From positions 1 to 64,000 of the forward strand of contig NZ_ATUT01000007.1 in the NCBI RefSeq assembly GCF_000420345.1: a stretch of DNA of 64,000 nt, in the 5' to 3' direction. Shown one piece after another: positions 1 to 8,191 of this stretch. Source of the DNA: Faecalicoccus pleomorphus DSM 20574. Its GTDB lineage: Bacteria > Bacillota_I > Bacilli_A > Erysipelotrichales > Erysipelotrichaceae. Position numbers and translations under genes: made by a program. Every line of letters starts with the position of its first letter. Within the stretch, counting starts at the first letter, position 1. Under the pieces are notes generated by a model that was not told the origin of the DNA, made no database searches, and worked only from the letters and a program-made list of their open reading frames with translations.

Positions 1-172
1 TAGGTAAAGAGTTTATAAATATTATTTCTTCCTTTGACATCGTACGATGTTTGGCATCATACCATTCAGAAACTGTAGATTCGACTAAAAGCTGATCCGT
101 TGTTTTGACTTCGGATTTAGACCACGAAAAAGAACGTAAAGGTGTGTATTTTTTACGTTTCTTAGATTTCAT
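1..172 (-). CDS. Unrecognised protein, 5' part only (cut by window edge)
   Basis: Reading from an ATG at 172 the frame stays open to the first base of the window, giving about 57 residues that begin MKSKKRKKYTPLRSF and contain a strongly basic first ten residues followed by a mixed helical stretch. I do not recognise the family. An in-frame TGA lies five codons upstream, so this ATG is the likely start, but no Shine-Dalgarno sequence precedes it; instead the last bases before the ATG form one arm of a 10-bp inverted repeat. An extended -10 lies at 285-290. The gene points away from the polysaccharide locus and its 3' part is outside the window. Confidence 0.5.
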   Translation of the reverse strand, partial: MKSKKRKKYTPLRSFSWSKSEVKTTDQLLVESTVSEWYDAKHRTMSKEEIIFINSLP

Positions 173-176
173 TGTT

Positions 177-220
177 TTGGCGGTTCAGAGTTTCACGAGA
201 TGAACAACCAGAACCGCCAA
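177..220 (-). promoter_or_regulatory. Perfect 10-bp inverted repeat just before the edge gene
   Basis: TTGGCGGTTC (177-186) and GAACCGCCAA (211-220) are perfect complements separated by 24 bases. On the minus strand the second arm ends about five bases before the ATG at 172, where a ribosome site would be. A second small stem, AAGCTC (248-253) with GAGCTT (259-264), lies upstream in the same leader. The layout would suit translational control of the downstream gene; that role is inferred. Confidence 0.5.
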
Positions 221-284
221 GTTCTCTTGATGGTTATTCACCTCATGAAGCTCCTCAAGAGCTTGCCTTTCTACAAGCGTCTAA

Positions 285-290
285 ATTATA
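285..290 (-). promoter_or_regulatory. Extended -10 promoter element for the edge gene
   Basis: Minus-strand TATAAT preceded by TGG gives an extended -10. No good -35 is visible. A start of transcription here would leave a leader of roughly 105 bases before the ATG at 172. Confidence 0.45.
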
Positions 291-351
291 CCACCAAGAT
301 TTCATTTTTAATATTTATTCATCCTTTATGTGCAAAGGACGAGCCATATTT

Positions 352-381
352 AAAAAAAGACAATAGAATCCATTTCTATTG
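352..381 (-). terminator. Intrinsic terminator after the isochorismatase gene
   Basis: Minus-strand stem CAATAGAA / TTCTATTG (5-base loop) followed by TCTTTTTTT. It lies 14 bases past the stop codon at 395. Confidence 0.8.
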
Positions 382-394
382 CCATTGTGTTGAT

Positions 395-931
395 TTACAT
401 GTCTAAAAATTCTTGAGTAGTCATGATTTTTGCGAATTCATGGTTCAAAGCTGCCAGATTATAATAATGCAGATTCTGTGGATCCAGCCAATGTCCATTT
501 GGATCTCGTAGTGCATAGGTGGCACAAGCATCTTCGATCAATGTTACATCAAAACCTAAATTAGCTGCCATGCGTGTTGTGGTAGAAACACAATGTGGCA
601 AAGTCAAACCGGCAATAATCAACTCATGAATACCTTGTTGATGCAGATATTCCTCCAAATCGGTTCCAATAAAAGCGCTGTTGACAAACTTCTGAATAAC
701 CTTTTCATCTCCTTGCGGACCAAATCCTTTTTGAAATGTCCGATTTTTCTCAGATAAGAAAAAAGAATCTTCTGCCGTTCCCAGATGTTGAATATGAATG
801 ACCAAATCCTCTTTTTGACGACAGTGTTCCATCAGTCTCAACATGTTACTTTCGGCATCCTTATTATTTCGAATCGGTTGTTTTGGATTCAAAAAGCCTT
901 GTTGTACATCAATCATCAATAAAGCTCTCAT
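395..931 (-). CDS. Isochorismatase-family cysteine hydrolase
   Basis: A 178-residue protein of the isochorismatase-like (nicotinamidase-related) amidohydrolase fold. The catalytic triad is visible: Asp8 in MIDVQQGF, Lys81 in the VIQKFVNSAF segment and Cys114 in LPHCVSTTTR. Length is normal for the family. Members hydrolyse small amides or vinyl ethers in the cytoplasm; the substrate cannot be told from sequence. The start has a good GGAG nine bases upstream. It stands as a single gene between two terminators, with its own promoter at 957-985, so it is probably not functionally part of the polysaccharide operon upstream. Confidence 0.85.
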   Translation of the reverse strand: MRALLMIDVQQGFLNPKQPIRNNKDAESNMLRLMEHCRQKEDLVIHIQHLGTAEDSFFLSEKNRTFQKGFGPQGDEKVIQKFVNSAFIGTDLEEYLHQQGIHELIIAGLTLPHCVSTTTRMAANLGFDVTLIEDACATYALRDPNGHWLDPQNLHYYNLAALNHEFAKIMTTQEFLDM

Positions 932-956
932 TTTCGAATCTCCTTTATTAAAAGCG

Positions 957-985
957 ATTATAAAAAAAGAAAGCCTGTCTTACAA
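957..985 (-). promoter_or_regulatory. Promoter of the isochorismatase gene, inside a terminator
   Basis: Minus-strand TTGTAA (980-985), 17-base spacer, TATAAT (957-962). The -35 sits in the loop side of the upstream terminator hairpin and the spacer is made of its descending arm and T-run. Confidence 0.65.
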
Positions 986-998
986 GCAACACGCTTTC
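962..998 (-). terminator. Intrinsic terminator of the polysaccharide operon
   Basis: Minus-strand stem GAAAGC..TGT / ACA..GCTTTC (one bulge on each side) followed by seven T. It starts directly after the stop codon at 999. Confidence 0.8.
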
Positions 999-1730
999 CT
1001 AGGAAGATTTAAATCCTTTTTTCTTTTTAAACTTTTCAATTTCTGTATAAATGTCTTTTCGCCAGCGAAGCATCTGCAGGATACCGGCATGTTTTAGATC
1101 GGTTTCATTTTTACTGTGTCTTCGATACAACAAATAAACTTCCGGCACCAAAACATTTTTTCCGGTCAGTTCGCCCACCAGACCAATCCATTGATCGTGC
1201 ATAGGGATGGTTTTAGGAAAGGGTAAGATATCATCCTTTAGACTTTGGCGAAAAGCCATACAACAGCCACGATAGCCATTTTTGAGAATATTTTCTTTGA
1301 CACCTAATTTCACATTTCTCTCTTTGAAAATAGAAGAAATCTGGATATGCAGGTTTTCATCGGTCACAGCTGCATCATGCATGACAACCTGCACTTGCTC
1401 ATCCTCAAATTCTTTTAAGATGCGTTCGACTTTTCCATCTAACCAGACATCATCCTGATCGGATAAAAACAGAATCTCGTTTTTGGCAAGATTGATCGCA
1501 TTTTCAAAGTTTTTTAATACGCCAAGACTTGGACCATGCACGATTTGAATACGATCATCCTTCTCGGCCATCTTCTGTACGATATACTCTGTATTGTCGG
1601 TTGAAAAATCCAAAGATATCAACAATTCATCATCCATATGTAACTGTTTTAATATCGATTCCATTTGTTGTTGAATGTATTGTTGGCCATTATAAGCCGC
1701 CATCGCAACCGAAACACTTTTTCTTTTCAT
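999..1730 (-). CDS. Glycosyltransferase family 2 (rhamnosyltransferase-like)
   Basis: GT-A fold glycosyltransferase of family 2, about 243 residues. The N-terminus reads VSVAMAAYNGQQYI, typical of the nucleotide-binding strand, and the metal-binding acidic motif appears as FLSDQDDVW about 90 residues in. The C-terminal half (GCCMAFRQSL, HDQWIGL) matches family-2 enzymes that add rhamnose or related sugars to cell-surface chains. I place the start at ATG 1730, immediately before the conserved strand; a TTG at 1748 overlapping the previous gene is possible. Last gene of the glycosyltransferase operon, followed at once by a terminator. Donor and acceptor sugars are not predictable. Confidence 0.85.
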   Translation of the reverse strand: MKRKSVSVAMAAYNGQQYIQQQMESILKQLHMDDELLISLDFSTDNTEYIVQKMAEKDDRIQIVHGPSLGVLKNFENAINLAKNEILFLSDQDDVWLDGKVERILKEFEDEQVQVVMHDAAVTDENLHIQISSIFKERNVKLGVKENILKNGYRGCCMAFRQSLKDDILPFPKTIPMHDQWIGLVGELTGKNVLVPEVYLLYRRHSKNETDLKHAGILQMLRWRKDIYTEIEKFKKKKGFKSS

Positions 1731-1735
1731 TTCCT

Positions 1736-2527
1736 TTACCACTTCCAAACTATTGACAAATCTTTATATTGGATCACAGCACGAAGCTTTCGTTTCCATA
1801 ATATACTTTTATATAAGAAATGCTGCGACAGACTCTTTCCATAAAAAACATGTAAATCTTTTTTTAAGATAGAAAATCGAGTTTTTGCCGAAGCTTTATC
1901 ATTTTCAAACACTGAAAAATTCTGTTGAATCTGTTGATTTAAAATGTGGATCGAATACTGATGCTTTTTTAGCTGTCTGATAAAATCATGATCAATATAC
2001 TCTAAAAACAAGTTTTCATTGTATCGAATCTTTTGATATACATCCAAAGATACGATCATGCCACTATTGATGGCGGTTATATTTTCTCGAGTGATGGATG
2101 AAAGATCATGAATCGCTTTGACTCTTCCTCTATGAATCGTGCAGGGCGAAAGAATTTGTTCTTTGGCCTTTACGATCGGTACATATACATCTGCTTGTAC
2201 AGACTGCATTTCCTGTGCAGCTTTATTTAGAAAATCGTTTCCAAACAGCGTATCATCATCCATGATCATTACAAAACAAGGCTTCTGTTCTTTTTGTTGA
2301 AGAAGTGAAATCGCCTGATTATAAGCTTTGCTTAATCCTTGATTTCCCTTCATATCCAAATATACATTTCCGTCTTTTTCAACCTGCTTTTGATTTCTTT
2401 TACGAATCTCTTCATTCGTACTGTTATCGGCTACAATGACAGAAAGTTGATCTTTAAATGTCACATACGAAGATGATTTTTCAATGGGGCGATTATAGAT
2501 CACCAAAATTCCATATCCGATTCTCAT
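1736..2527 (-). CDS. Glycosyltransferase family 2 (galactofuranosyl/rhamnosyl type)
   Basis: Second family-2 enzyme, 263 residues. It has the donor-binding start IGYGILVIYNRP, the VADNSTN strand and a clear DDD metal motif in CFVMIMDDDTLF. The later NSGMIVS and FLEYIDHDF segments resemble enzymes that elongate galactofuranose or rhamnose chains. The start ATG at 2527 overlaps the stop of the upstream gene (ATGA) and has GGAGAA ahead of it, so translation is coupled; a start five codons earlier would lie inside the upstream gene. Cytoplasmic or membrane-associated enzyme building the lipid-linked glycan begun by the sugar transferase at 4508. Confidence 0.85.
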   Translation of the reverse strand: MRIGYGILVIYNRPIEKSSSYVTFKDQLSVIVADNSTNEEIRKRNQKQVEKDGNVYLDMKGNQGLSKAYNQAISLLQQKEQKPCFVMIMDDDTLFGNDFLNKAAQEMQSVQADVYVPIVKAKEQILSPCTIHRGRVKAIHDLSSITRENITAINSGMIVSLDVYQKIRYNENLFLEYIDHDFIRQLKKHQYSIHILNQQIQQNFSVFENDKASAKTRFSILKKDLHVFYGKSLSQHFLYKSILWKRKLRAVIQYKDLSIVWKW

Positions 2528-3645
2528 AGCAGCTTCTCCCATGCATCCTGCATCGTCTTGAAAAAGGAGTCCTTTGTGAAAACTGTTTCGTATAAGTGTT
2601 TGATCTGTTTTCTTTGTTCATACTGTTCCTGCAGCGTTTGTGTGCATACCTTTTGCGCATAGAGCTCAATTTGATCAAAAGCTACATGAAAACCGATGTT
2701 ACAGGTTTCGCAAAACTCTCTGGTATCGCCGCCAATCGTATTGATCAACGGAATCTGACCGCACATATAATCCAGTGACTTCATCGTCAATCCGACAACC
2801 ACACTTTCTTTCATGACATTCAATGCGTAATTGCATTGATCAAAAATCTCTTGTTTCTTCTTTTGGTCATATACTTTTTGATGATCGATAACCTGAACAC
2901 CTTTTCGCTTTACATTTTGAATAAGCTGCTCTTTGGATTCCCCATCACCGATCAAATGTAAAGTAACCGGCCGATATTGTTGACAGGCGCTTAAAAATTT
3001 TTCGATGAAATCAATATCAATAATATGATTCATCGATCCCAAATAACAAAAGCTAAGCTCTGTATCCTTGATTTGAAGATGGCTCTCTAATGGCTCTTCC
3101 TGTCTGGCCCAATATAAGACCTTATATTTCTCATTGTCTTCTTTCTGTAAAACTTGTTGGTATAGCTTACACTCCGTAAAAATAAGATCAGCCTGATCTA
3201 AATCTTTATCGCGAATCTGTTTCCAAAGTGTAAATGGAAAAACATTCTTGAACTTAGAAATTGGCATAGTTTCCGGCCATAGATCGATCAAATCAAAGAT
3301 TAGTTTTGTCTTTGGTTGTTTATGTTTGATCAAAGCCATAAACTTCACCAGTGAATTACAAGGCACGAATACATGTAGAACATCCCATGTTTCTGTTTCC
3401 AAAAGTTTTTCTGCCTTTTTAGAAAAATCATAATGCGATGTTAAGCGAGCTACAGACAAGTTTTTATAATACGGTTTGGTATCGATCCATTCATCAACCA
3501 AAGAAGATTCTCTGTTTTTTTCTTTTTTTCGATGAGAAAAATCTGAAGCGATGACTTTTACCTGGGCTCTTTTTTGATAAAACTCCTTTAATAGCGCTAC
3601 TCGATCAAAATATGTATCAAAGGCACAGACAATTCCTACTTTCAT
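2524..3645 (-). CDS. Glycosyltransferase, GT-B fold (GT4-like)
   Basis: A 373-residue two-domain GT-B glycosyltransferase. The N-terminal Rossmann domain begins MKVGIVCAFDTYFDRVALL and carries DVLHVFVPCNSL; the C-terminal donor domain carries LSFCYLGSMNHIIDI, LHLIGDGESKEQL and the late region QIPLINTIGGDTREFCE, matching family-4 style nucleotide-sugar binding. Good AGGAG upstream of ATG 3645. It overlaps by four bases with the epimerase gene upstream and the family-2 gene downstream, so all are made from one message. Sugar specificity unknown. Confidence 0.8.
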   Translation of the reverse strand: MKVGIVCAFDTYFDRVALLKEFYQKRAQVKVIASDFSHRKKEKNRESSLVDEWIDTKPYYKNLSVARLTSHYDFSKKAEKLLETETWDVLHVFVPCNSLVKFMALIKHKQPKTKLIFDLIDLWPETMPISKFKNVFPFTLWKQIRDKDLDQADLIFTECKLYQQVLQKEDNEKYKVLYWARQEEPLESHLQIKDTELSFCYLGSMNHIIDIDFIEKFLSACQQYRPVTLHLIGDGESKEQLIQNVKRKGVQVIDHQKVYDQKKKQEIFDQCNYALNVMKESVVVGLTMKSLDYMCGQIPLINTIGGDTREFCETCNIGFHVAFDQIELYAQKVCTQTLQEQYEQRKQIKHLYETVFTKDSFFKTMQDAWEKLL

Positions 3646-4511
3646 AGAACCGTATCTCCTTTTTCTGTAAGCTGTATGCTTTGATCAAATGAATAGCGTT
3701 GGTAATCTAAGGAAAATGCCGAAAGTGAAGGGTCGATAATCAAGTTTCCAAACACTTTATTCACAGCACTGACAGAGTGAAACAATCGCACAAAAGGATT
3801 GAACAATGAGATAAATAAAATTTTATGATCATGATTTTGTGCAATCTTTTTCACAAGATCACAAGTCGAAACATAGTGCTCATTTTGAGGAAGATAAATG
3901 CCTTCCAGTTCCTTATCGATACAGCGTTTGACAAACAATGCGAGATTTCCTACAAACAACATGCTTCTTTCATTTTTGATTGTCGGAAATACCGGTGTTT
4001 TACCGGCAAACTTTGCCAATAAAGGATAATTTCCTTTCGATTTTGGCCCGTAAATCATCGGTGGTCTTAGTATGACGATCTTCATGGAGCCAGGAATGGA
4101 TAAGATCTTTTCTTCCGCCTGTTTTTTGGAATCGCCATAAAAGTTATCCGGGTCTAATGGCGTATCTTTAGTAATCACGCGTTTTTGCCCTACCTTACCA
4201 CTGCCATAAACGATGATCGAACTCATAAAGATGAATTGTGAAACACCTTCTTTAGCTGCTTTACAAGCCGTTTGATAGGCCAGTTCTGTATTCACCTGAT
4301 AATAGAAATCTCTTTGACTTTCATCAGGTGTGGAATGAGCCAGACCAGCCACATGATAAACAACATCAAATTCTGAAAAATCAAAGTTTTTCCAGTCGGG
4401 ATTCATCATATCCAGCTCCTGCACCTGATATTTTTGTGGATATCGATTTAATTCCTGTTTCACAAAAGAACCAAGATAGCTGTTTTTCCCGGTAATCAAT
4501 ACCTTTTTCAT
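3642..4511 (-). CDS. NAD-dependent epimerase/dehydratase (extended SDR)
   Basis: Short-chain dehydrogenase/reductase of the extended type, 289 residues. The dinucleotide-binding glycine motif is GKNSYLG at residues 8-14, the serine of the active site lies in FIFMSSIIVYG and the Tyr-Lys pair in YGDSKK. Such enzymes epimerise or dehydrate nucleotide sugars before transfer. GGAG precedes the ATG. It overlaps the genes on both sides by ATGA and so belongs to the same operon as the initiating sugar transferase. The exact sugar product is not readable from the sequence. Confidence 0.85.
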   Translation of the reverse strand: MKKVLITGKNSYLGSFVKQELNRYPQKYQVQELDMMNPDWKNFDFSEFDVVYHVAGLAHSTPDESQRDFYYQVNTELAYQTACKAAKEGVSQFIFMSSIIVYGSGKVGQKRVITKDTPLDPDNFYGDSKKQAEEKILSIPGSMKIVILRPPMIYGPKSKGNYPLLAKFAGKTPVFPTIKNERSMLFVGNLALFVKRCIDKELEGIYLPQNEHYVSTCDLVKKIAQNHDHKILFISLFNPFVRLFHSVSAVNKVFGNLIIDPSLSAFSLDYQRYSFDQSIQLTEKGDTVL

Positions 4512-5122
4512 TGGGAATCTCCTTCATGCATGCTTCCGGTTCCCCCTTCCACAACACCTTCATGTTTCAAGACAGATGTAATCGTCAACAAAAAACACTT
4601 ACAGTCAAACAAAAAACTCATTCTTTGTACATATTCTCCATCCAGCTTGGCCTTGACTGAAATCTCCAGTTCATCCCGACCGTTGATCTGTGCCCAACCG
4701 GTCAGTCCCGGCATCACATCATTGGCCTGATAAAGATCGCGTTGTTCGATCAAATCATACTGATTCCATAAAGCCGGACGTGGTCCTACGATTGACATAT
4801 CGCCTTTGATGATATTGATCAGCTGCGGAAGTTCATCTAACGAAGTTTTTCGCAGGAAACGACCGACACTGGTAATATACTGATCCGGATCGGATAGTAA
4901 ATGCGTCGGTACATCTTTAGGTGTATCGATCTTCATCGTGCGAAACTTTAAAATATCAAAATATGTTTTATGAATACCCACTCGTTTCTGTTTAAAGAAA
5001 ATCGGTCCTTTGGAGGTAATCTTGATCAACAGACAAAGGATCAAAAAAAGTGGTGACAAGACGATAAAACCAAGCAAACTGATCAAAAAATCAATCAACC
5101 GCTTCCCATATTTAGAATACAT
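4508..5122 (-). CDS. Undecaprenyl-phosphate sugar phosphotransferase (initiating)
   Basis: Bacterial sugar transferase (the WbaP/RfbP catalytic module), 204 residues, which moves a sugar-1-phosphate onto undecaprenyl phosphate to start a surface glycan. One hydrophobic re-entrant helix at about residues 12-33 is followed by the amphipathic KRVG...FDILKFRTM block, then RKTSLDELPQL, VGPRPAL and PGLTGWAQINGR, all hallmarks of the family. The start has CAGGAG upstream. It is the first gene of the five-gene operon behind an extended -10 at 5156. The short length means it lacks the N-terminal membrane domain of the long WbaP type. Confidence 0.92.
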   Translation of the reverse strand: MYSKYGKRLIDFLISLLGFIVLSPLFLILCLLIKITSKGPIFFKQKRVGIHKTYFDILKFRTMKIDTPKDVPTHLLSDPDQYITSVGRFLRKTSLDELPQLINIIKGDMSIVGPRPALWNQYDLIEQRDLYQANDVMPGLTGWAQINGRDELEISVKAKLDGEYVQRMSFLFDCKCFLLTITSVLKHEGVVEGGTGSMHEGDSQ

Positions 5123-5155
5123 ACGCTCAACTCCTGTATTTTTTCTCTAAGAGAT

Positions 5156-5161
5156 ATTGTA
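5156..5161 (-). promoter_or_regulatory. Extended -10 promoter for the glycan operon
   Basis: Minus-strand TGGTACAAT lies between the terminator of the dehydratase gene and the sugar transferase start. No strong -35 is visible. Confidence 0.45.
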
Positions 5162-5190
5162 CCATAAATCGCTTTGGAATGAGAGGCGAC

Positions 5191-5216
5191 AAAAAAAAGA
5201 TGGACAACATCCATCT
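5191..5216 (-). terminator. Intrinsic terminator after the 4,6-dehydratase gene
   Basis: Minus-strand stem AGATGGA / TCCATCT with a 5-base loop followed by eight T. The stop codon at 5215 is part of the stem. Confidence 0.85.
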
Positions 5217-7071
5217 AATTCATTCGGTCTTTAATGGCCTCCATCAATACAGACTTGATCTTTGCGACATCATCGGTCTTCATGATGATATCATATAACG
5301 TCGTGATCTTTTGATCCACTTCTTCCTGAGAGATATCGATAGGCTCATGCACAAAGATCAGCTTATTCTGAGTACGATGACATTTTTCAATTTCCAGGGC
5401 CAGCTCCTCAAACATCTTTTCACCCGGTCGCAAACCGATTTCCTTGATTTCAATGTCTTTATAGGGAACCGAACCCGATAAAGAGATCATCTTTTCGGCA
5501 AGATCAAGGATCTTTACCGGTTTTCCCATATCCAGCACAAAGATTTCTCTGTGATTGGCATAGTAGCCTGCCTGTAAGACAAGCTGTGCTGCCTCCGGTA
5601 TCGTCATAAAGTAGCGCTGTATATTCTTATCCGTAATGGTCACCGGACCACCCTGCTTGATCTGTTCTTTAAAGATTGGAATGACCGAGCCATTGGAGCC
5701 TAATACATTTCCAAAACGAACGGCCGCCATTTTGATCGGCTTATCGGTTTCCCGTGATTGTAAGATCAGCTCTGTCATACGCTTGGTAGCACCCATGACA
5801 TTCGTGGGATTGACCGCTTTATCGGTAGAAATCATGATGAAACGCTGTACATTATTGGCAATACAGGCATCAATCACATTTTTTGTACCAAAGACATTGT
5901 TGCGAATGGCTTCGGTTGGTCGATCTTCCATCAAAGGCACATGTTTATGAGCAGCCGCATGATACACAACATCCGGCTGATATTTCTTTAATATTTTAAA
6001 GATTTCATCACGTTCCCGAATGGAAACGATCAAAGTTTCCAACTGCACATCAACTCTATATTTTCCCTGACGGATCCCACGTAAAATTTCCTGTTTCAAC
6101 ATGTACAGTGTATTTTCGTTGATATCCAGTAAAACCAAAGTCTTCGGATCAAACTTCAAGATCTGACGAACCAGCTCTGAACCGATAGAACCACCGGCTC
6201 CGGTCACACAGACGACTTTATCACACAGGTACGATCCAATCTGTTCATTTTCTAAATTGATGCTTGGTCTTTCCAACAAGTCTTCGATCTGAATATCTTC
6301 GACATGCACCGGCGAATTCAAATCACTTTCAGTCGTAAAGCGCATGATTTTCGTATTCGCTCCGGAAGATGCACATAGATCAATAATTCTCTGTTTTTGT
6401 TGACGAGTGGCTTTTGAAATCGCAATGAACACGTGTTTGACATCATACTTGGCACAGACTTCTTTGACATCATCAACCGTTCCCAGTACTTTTTTTCCAT
6501 TAACGATGGTTCCCTTTTCCTTCATATCATCTAAAAAACCGATGACATTATAAGGATAGCTGGAGCCTCGATAAATCTCGCTCAACATCAGATAACCGGC
6601 ATTTCCGGCACCTACGATCAAGGCATTTTCATTTCGTTCCATATCCAAGGCATATCTTCGAAAAGATCGATACACTAAACGAGAGCCTAAGCAGATAAAG
6701 AAAGAAATTGTTTCTGCCATAACTAAGATCTGCGTATGTAAAAATAAACCGGCCGAGTAAGAAAAGATCAACATGATCACCAGACAACTGATTGACTTCA
6801 AGGCAGCTCGAATCACTTCACTGGGACCGGTAAACGTCCATAAGCTTTTATGAGTTTGAAAAATGATTCCCATGATCACATGCAGCAGCAGCACAAAACA
6901 CATCCCCAAAATAATGGCGCGGGTAATATGAAGCATACCGCCATTCAAAAAGAAATCATTGTCAAAAAAGAACGCAAATACATAACTGAAAAAAACGACG
7001 GTAATATCATATAAAGAGATCAAGATACCTCTATATTTTTGATACACCATGGATTTATATAAACTTGTCAT
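5215..7071 (-). CDS. Membrane UDP-sugar 4,6-dehydratase (CapD/PglF type)
   Basis: A 618-residue polysaccharide biosynthesis protein of the long FlaA1/CapD family. Four hydrophobic helices fill roughly residues 15-130. A first Rossmann domain has GAGNAGY at 154-160; the catalytic SDR domain has GAGGSIG at 291-297, the HAAAHKHVPLME block near 371 and STDKAVNP at 415. The usual catalytic Tyr is replaced by Met in MGATK (Lys430), as in the membrane-bound PglF/CapD enzymes. It converts a UDP-N-acetylhexosamine to the 4-keto-6-deoxy form, the first step to bacillosamine- or fucosamine-like sugars. Own promoter at 7093-7120 and own terminator separate it from the transferase operon it presumably feeds. 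Confidence 0.92.
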   Translation of the reverse strand: MTSLYKSMVYQKYRGILISLYDITVVFFSYVFAFFFDNDFFLNGGMLHITRAIILGMCFVLLLHVIMGIIFQTHKSLWTFTGPSEVIRAALKSISCLVIMLIFSYSAGLFLHTQILVMAETISFFICLGSRLVYRSFRRYALDMERNENALIVGAGNAGYLMLSEIYRGSSYPYNVIGFLDDMKEKGTIVNGKKVLGTVDDVKEVCAKYDVKHVFIAISKATRQQKQRIIDLCASSGANTKIMRFTTESDLNSPVHVEDIQIEDLLERPSINLENEQIGSYLCDKVVCVTGAGGSIGSELVRQILKFDPKTLVLLDINENTLYMLKQEILRGIRQGKYRVDVQLETLIVSIRERDEIFKILKKYQPDVVYHAAAHKHVPLMEDRPTEAIRNNVFGTKNVIDACIANNVQRFIMISTDKAVNPTNVMGATKRMTELILQSRETDKPIKMAAVRFGNVLGSNGSVIPIFKEQIKQGGPVTITDKNIQRYFMTIPEAAQLVLQAGYYANHREIFVLDMGKPVKILDLAEKMISLSGSVPYKDIEIKEIGLRPGEKMFEELALEIEKCHRTQNKLIFVHEPIDISQEEVDQKITTLYDIIMKTDDVAKIKSVLMEAIKDRMN

Positions 7072-7092
7072 ACATTCACCTATATCCTACAC

Positions 7093-7120
7093 ATTATAGC
7101 GTATTTTCCTCAAAATACAA
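7093..7120 (-). promoter_or_regulatory. Promoter of the 4,6-dehydratase gene
   Basis: Minus-strand TTGTAT (7115-7120), 16-base spacer, TATAAT (7093-7098), 22 bases before the ATG at 7071. A GGTGA ribosome site follows. Confidence 0.7.
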
Positions 7121-7224
7121 AATCAGACTTTTTCCTAACTGTACTAGTGAATTGGGGAGATTGCACTTTTTTAGTAATTTGACAAGATAATATTTTTATG
7201 TATTAGCTATAACACCTGCTTTCA

Positions 7225-7253
7225 TTGTAGATGATACTGAACAGAGGTATAAT
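7225..7253 (+). promoter_or_regulatory. Promoter of the flavin reductase gene
   Basis: TTGTAG (7225-7230), 17-base spacer, TATAAT (7248-7253). The ATG at 7290 is preceded by GAGAGGTG. Confidence 0.75.
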
Positions 7254-7289
7254 ATTTTTATAAATTGGAAGTTGTAGAGAGGTGTCGCA

Positions 7290-7937
7290 ATGAAAATAGA
7301 GATTGGGAAAGATTTTCCGCAGTATTTCAAATCCTCATATCCAGAAGAATTTAAATTGTTTTCACATTTTGAAGTAACCGCCGGAATACCAACGGTTTTA
7401 TTTGCAATTACCACATGGAAAGAAAACAGAAAGCCTAATGTATGCTTCCACGCATGGAGTTGTTTTCATGGTGATAAAACAGCTTTCTTTGCTGTTATGG
7501 GAAATCTTTATCAACACACTCATACTTATGCAAATATCCAAAGGGAAAAGTGCTTTTGTATCAATTTTCTTCCAATAAGTTACTATGATAAATTAGTAGA
7601 TACCATTAACCATAACGACTACGAAGCTGATGAATTTTCAGTAGGGAAATTTGCGCTTATAAATGCCAAGACCATTCATGCCCCTATGATACAGGAGGCA
7701 TTTATAAATATGGAGTGTACTTTGAAAGAAACGCAGGATTTAAGCGGAGCAGGCATTACTTCAATGATTATCGGGCAAGTACAGCATATTTCCGTCGAAG
7801 AAGAATACGCACGGGGCTATAAAAAACGATATGGAAAAGACGGATTTATGATGTTAGTCCCTGCCCCACAAGACTTAAAAACAGGAGAGCCTAATCAATC
7901 AGCGATTGCTACGACAAATATTGAAAAGTATGACTGA
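7290..7937 (+). CDS. Flavin reductase-like FMN-binding split-barrel protein
   Basis: A 215-residue flavin reductase-like domain protein. The start region VTAGIPTVLFAITTW followed by NVCFHAWSCFHGD and the central REKCFCINFLP are the usual FMN-binding strands of the split barrel; ECTLKETQDLSGAG and the HISVEE segment complete the barrel. These small proteins bind FMN and pass electrons from NAD(P)H or serve as flavoprotein partners; the partner here is unknown. It is the first gene of a short plus-strand island between two minus-strand envelope regions. Strong promoter and ribosome site. A weak terminator-like hairpin follows at 7955. Confidence 0.8.
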   Translation: MKIEIGKDFPQYFKSSYPEEFKLFSHFEVTAGIPTVLFAITTWKENRKPNVCFHAWSCFHGDKTAFFAVMGNLYQHTHTYANIQREKCFCINFLPISYYDKLVDTINHNDYEADEFSVGKFALINAKTIHAPMIQEAFINMECTLKETQDLSGAGITSMIIGQVQHISVEEEYARGYKKRYGKDGFMMLVPAPQDLKTGEPNQSAIATTNIEKYD

Positions 7938-7954
7938 TAAATCCTAATTTTCCC

Positions 7955-7972
7955 ATCCATTTTGGATTTTTC
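7955..7972 (+). terminator. Weak terminator-like hairpin after flavin reductase
   Basis: Five-base stem ATCCA / TGGAT with a TTT loop, followed by TTTTT. Short stem, so low confidence. Confidence 0.4.
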
Positions 7973-7991
7973 CTTAGATAACAGCATAAAT

Positions 7992-8016
7992 AAAGGAGAA
8001 AATGAAATTTCCCTGA
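7992..8016 (+). promoter_or_regulatory. Possible leader peptide MKFP with strong ribosome site
   Basis: AAAGGAG (7992-7998) precedes ATG at 8002, which opens a four-codon frame (Met-Lys-Phe-Pro-stop). It lies upstream of the hairpins in front of the MATE remnant. A regulatory leader peptide is possible; this is inference from position only. Confidence 0.3.
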
Positions 8017-8050
8017 CTCTCATCTCCTCAATTTAATAGTACAGTTTTTT

Positions 8051-8191
8051 CCTTAAAGAATATGCCTTGATTTTCAAATAGTTCTGTGCTAGATTACGCT
8101 GATTAAAATTATTTTACCACCGGATAATGCCTTAGTATTCATTCCGTTAGGTCTTTGAAGGAGGGAATCAATAAGGCATTTATTTTTAAGG
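8051..8191 (+). promoter_or_regulatory. Attenuator-like leader before the MATE remnant
   Basis: Three mutually related segments are visible. Segment B (8126-8145, AATGCCTTA...ATTCC) pairs with segment C (8164-8180, GGAAT...TAAGGCATT) to form a hairpin that runs into TTTATTTTT, a terminator. Segment A (8051-8072, CCTTAAAG...GCCTTGATT) can instead pair with C and the bases after it (8167-8191). Terminator and anti-terminator choices of this kind are common before antibiotic-efflux and ribosome-protection genes. Confidence 0.5.

Noticed and set aside
172-406. Two overlapping plus-strand frames of 64 and 68 codons
   Set aside because: They arise across the inverted repeats and the terminator of the minus-strand gene, have no ribosome sites and show no protein-like pattern.
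5636-5950. Plus-strand frame of 104 codons inside the 4,6-dehydratase gene
   Set aside because: It lies opposite the conserved SDR catalytic block and is a mirror frame.
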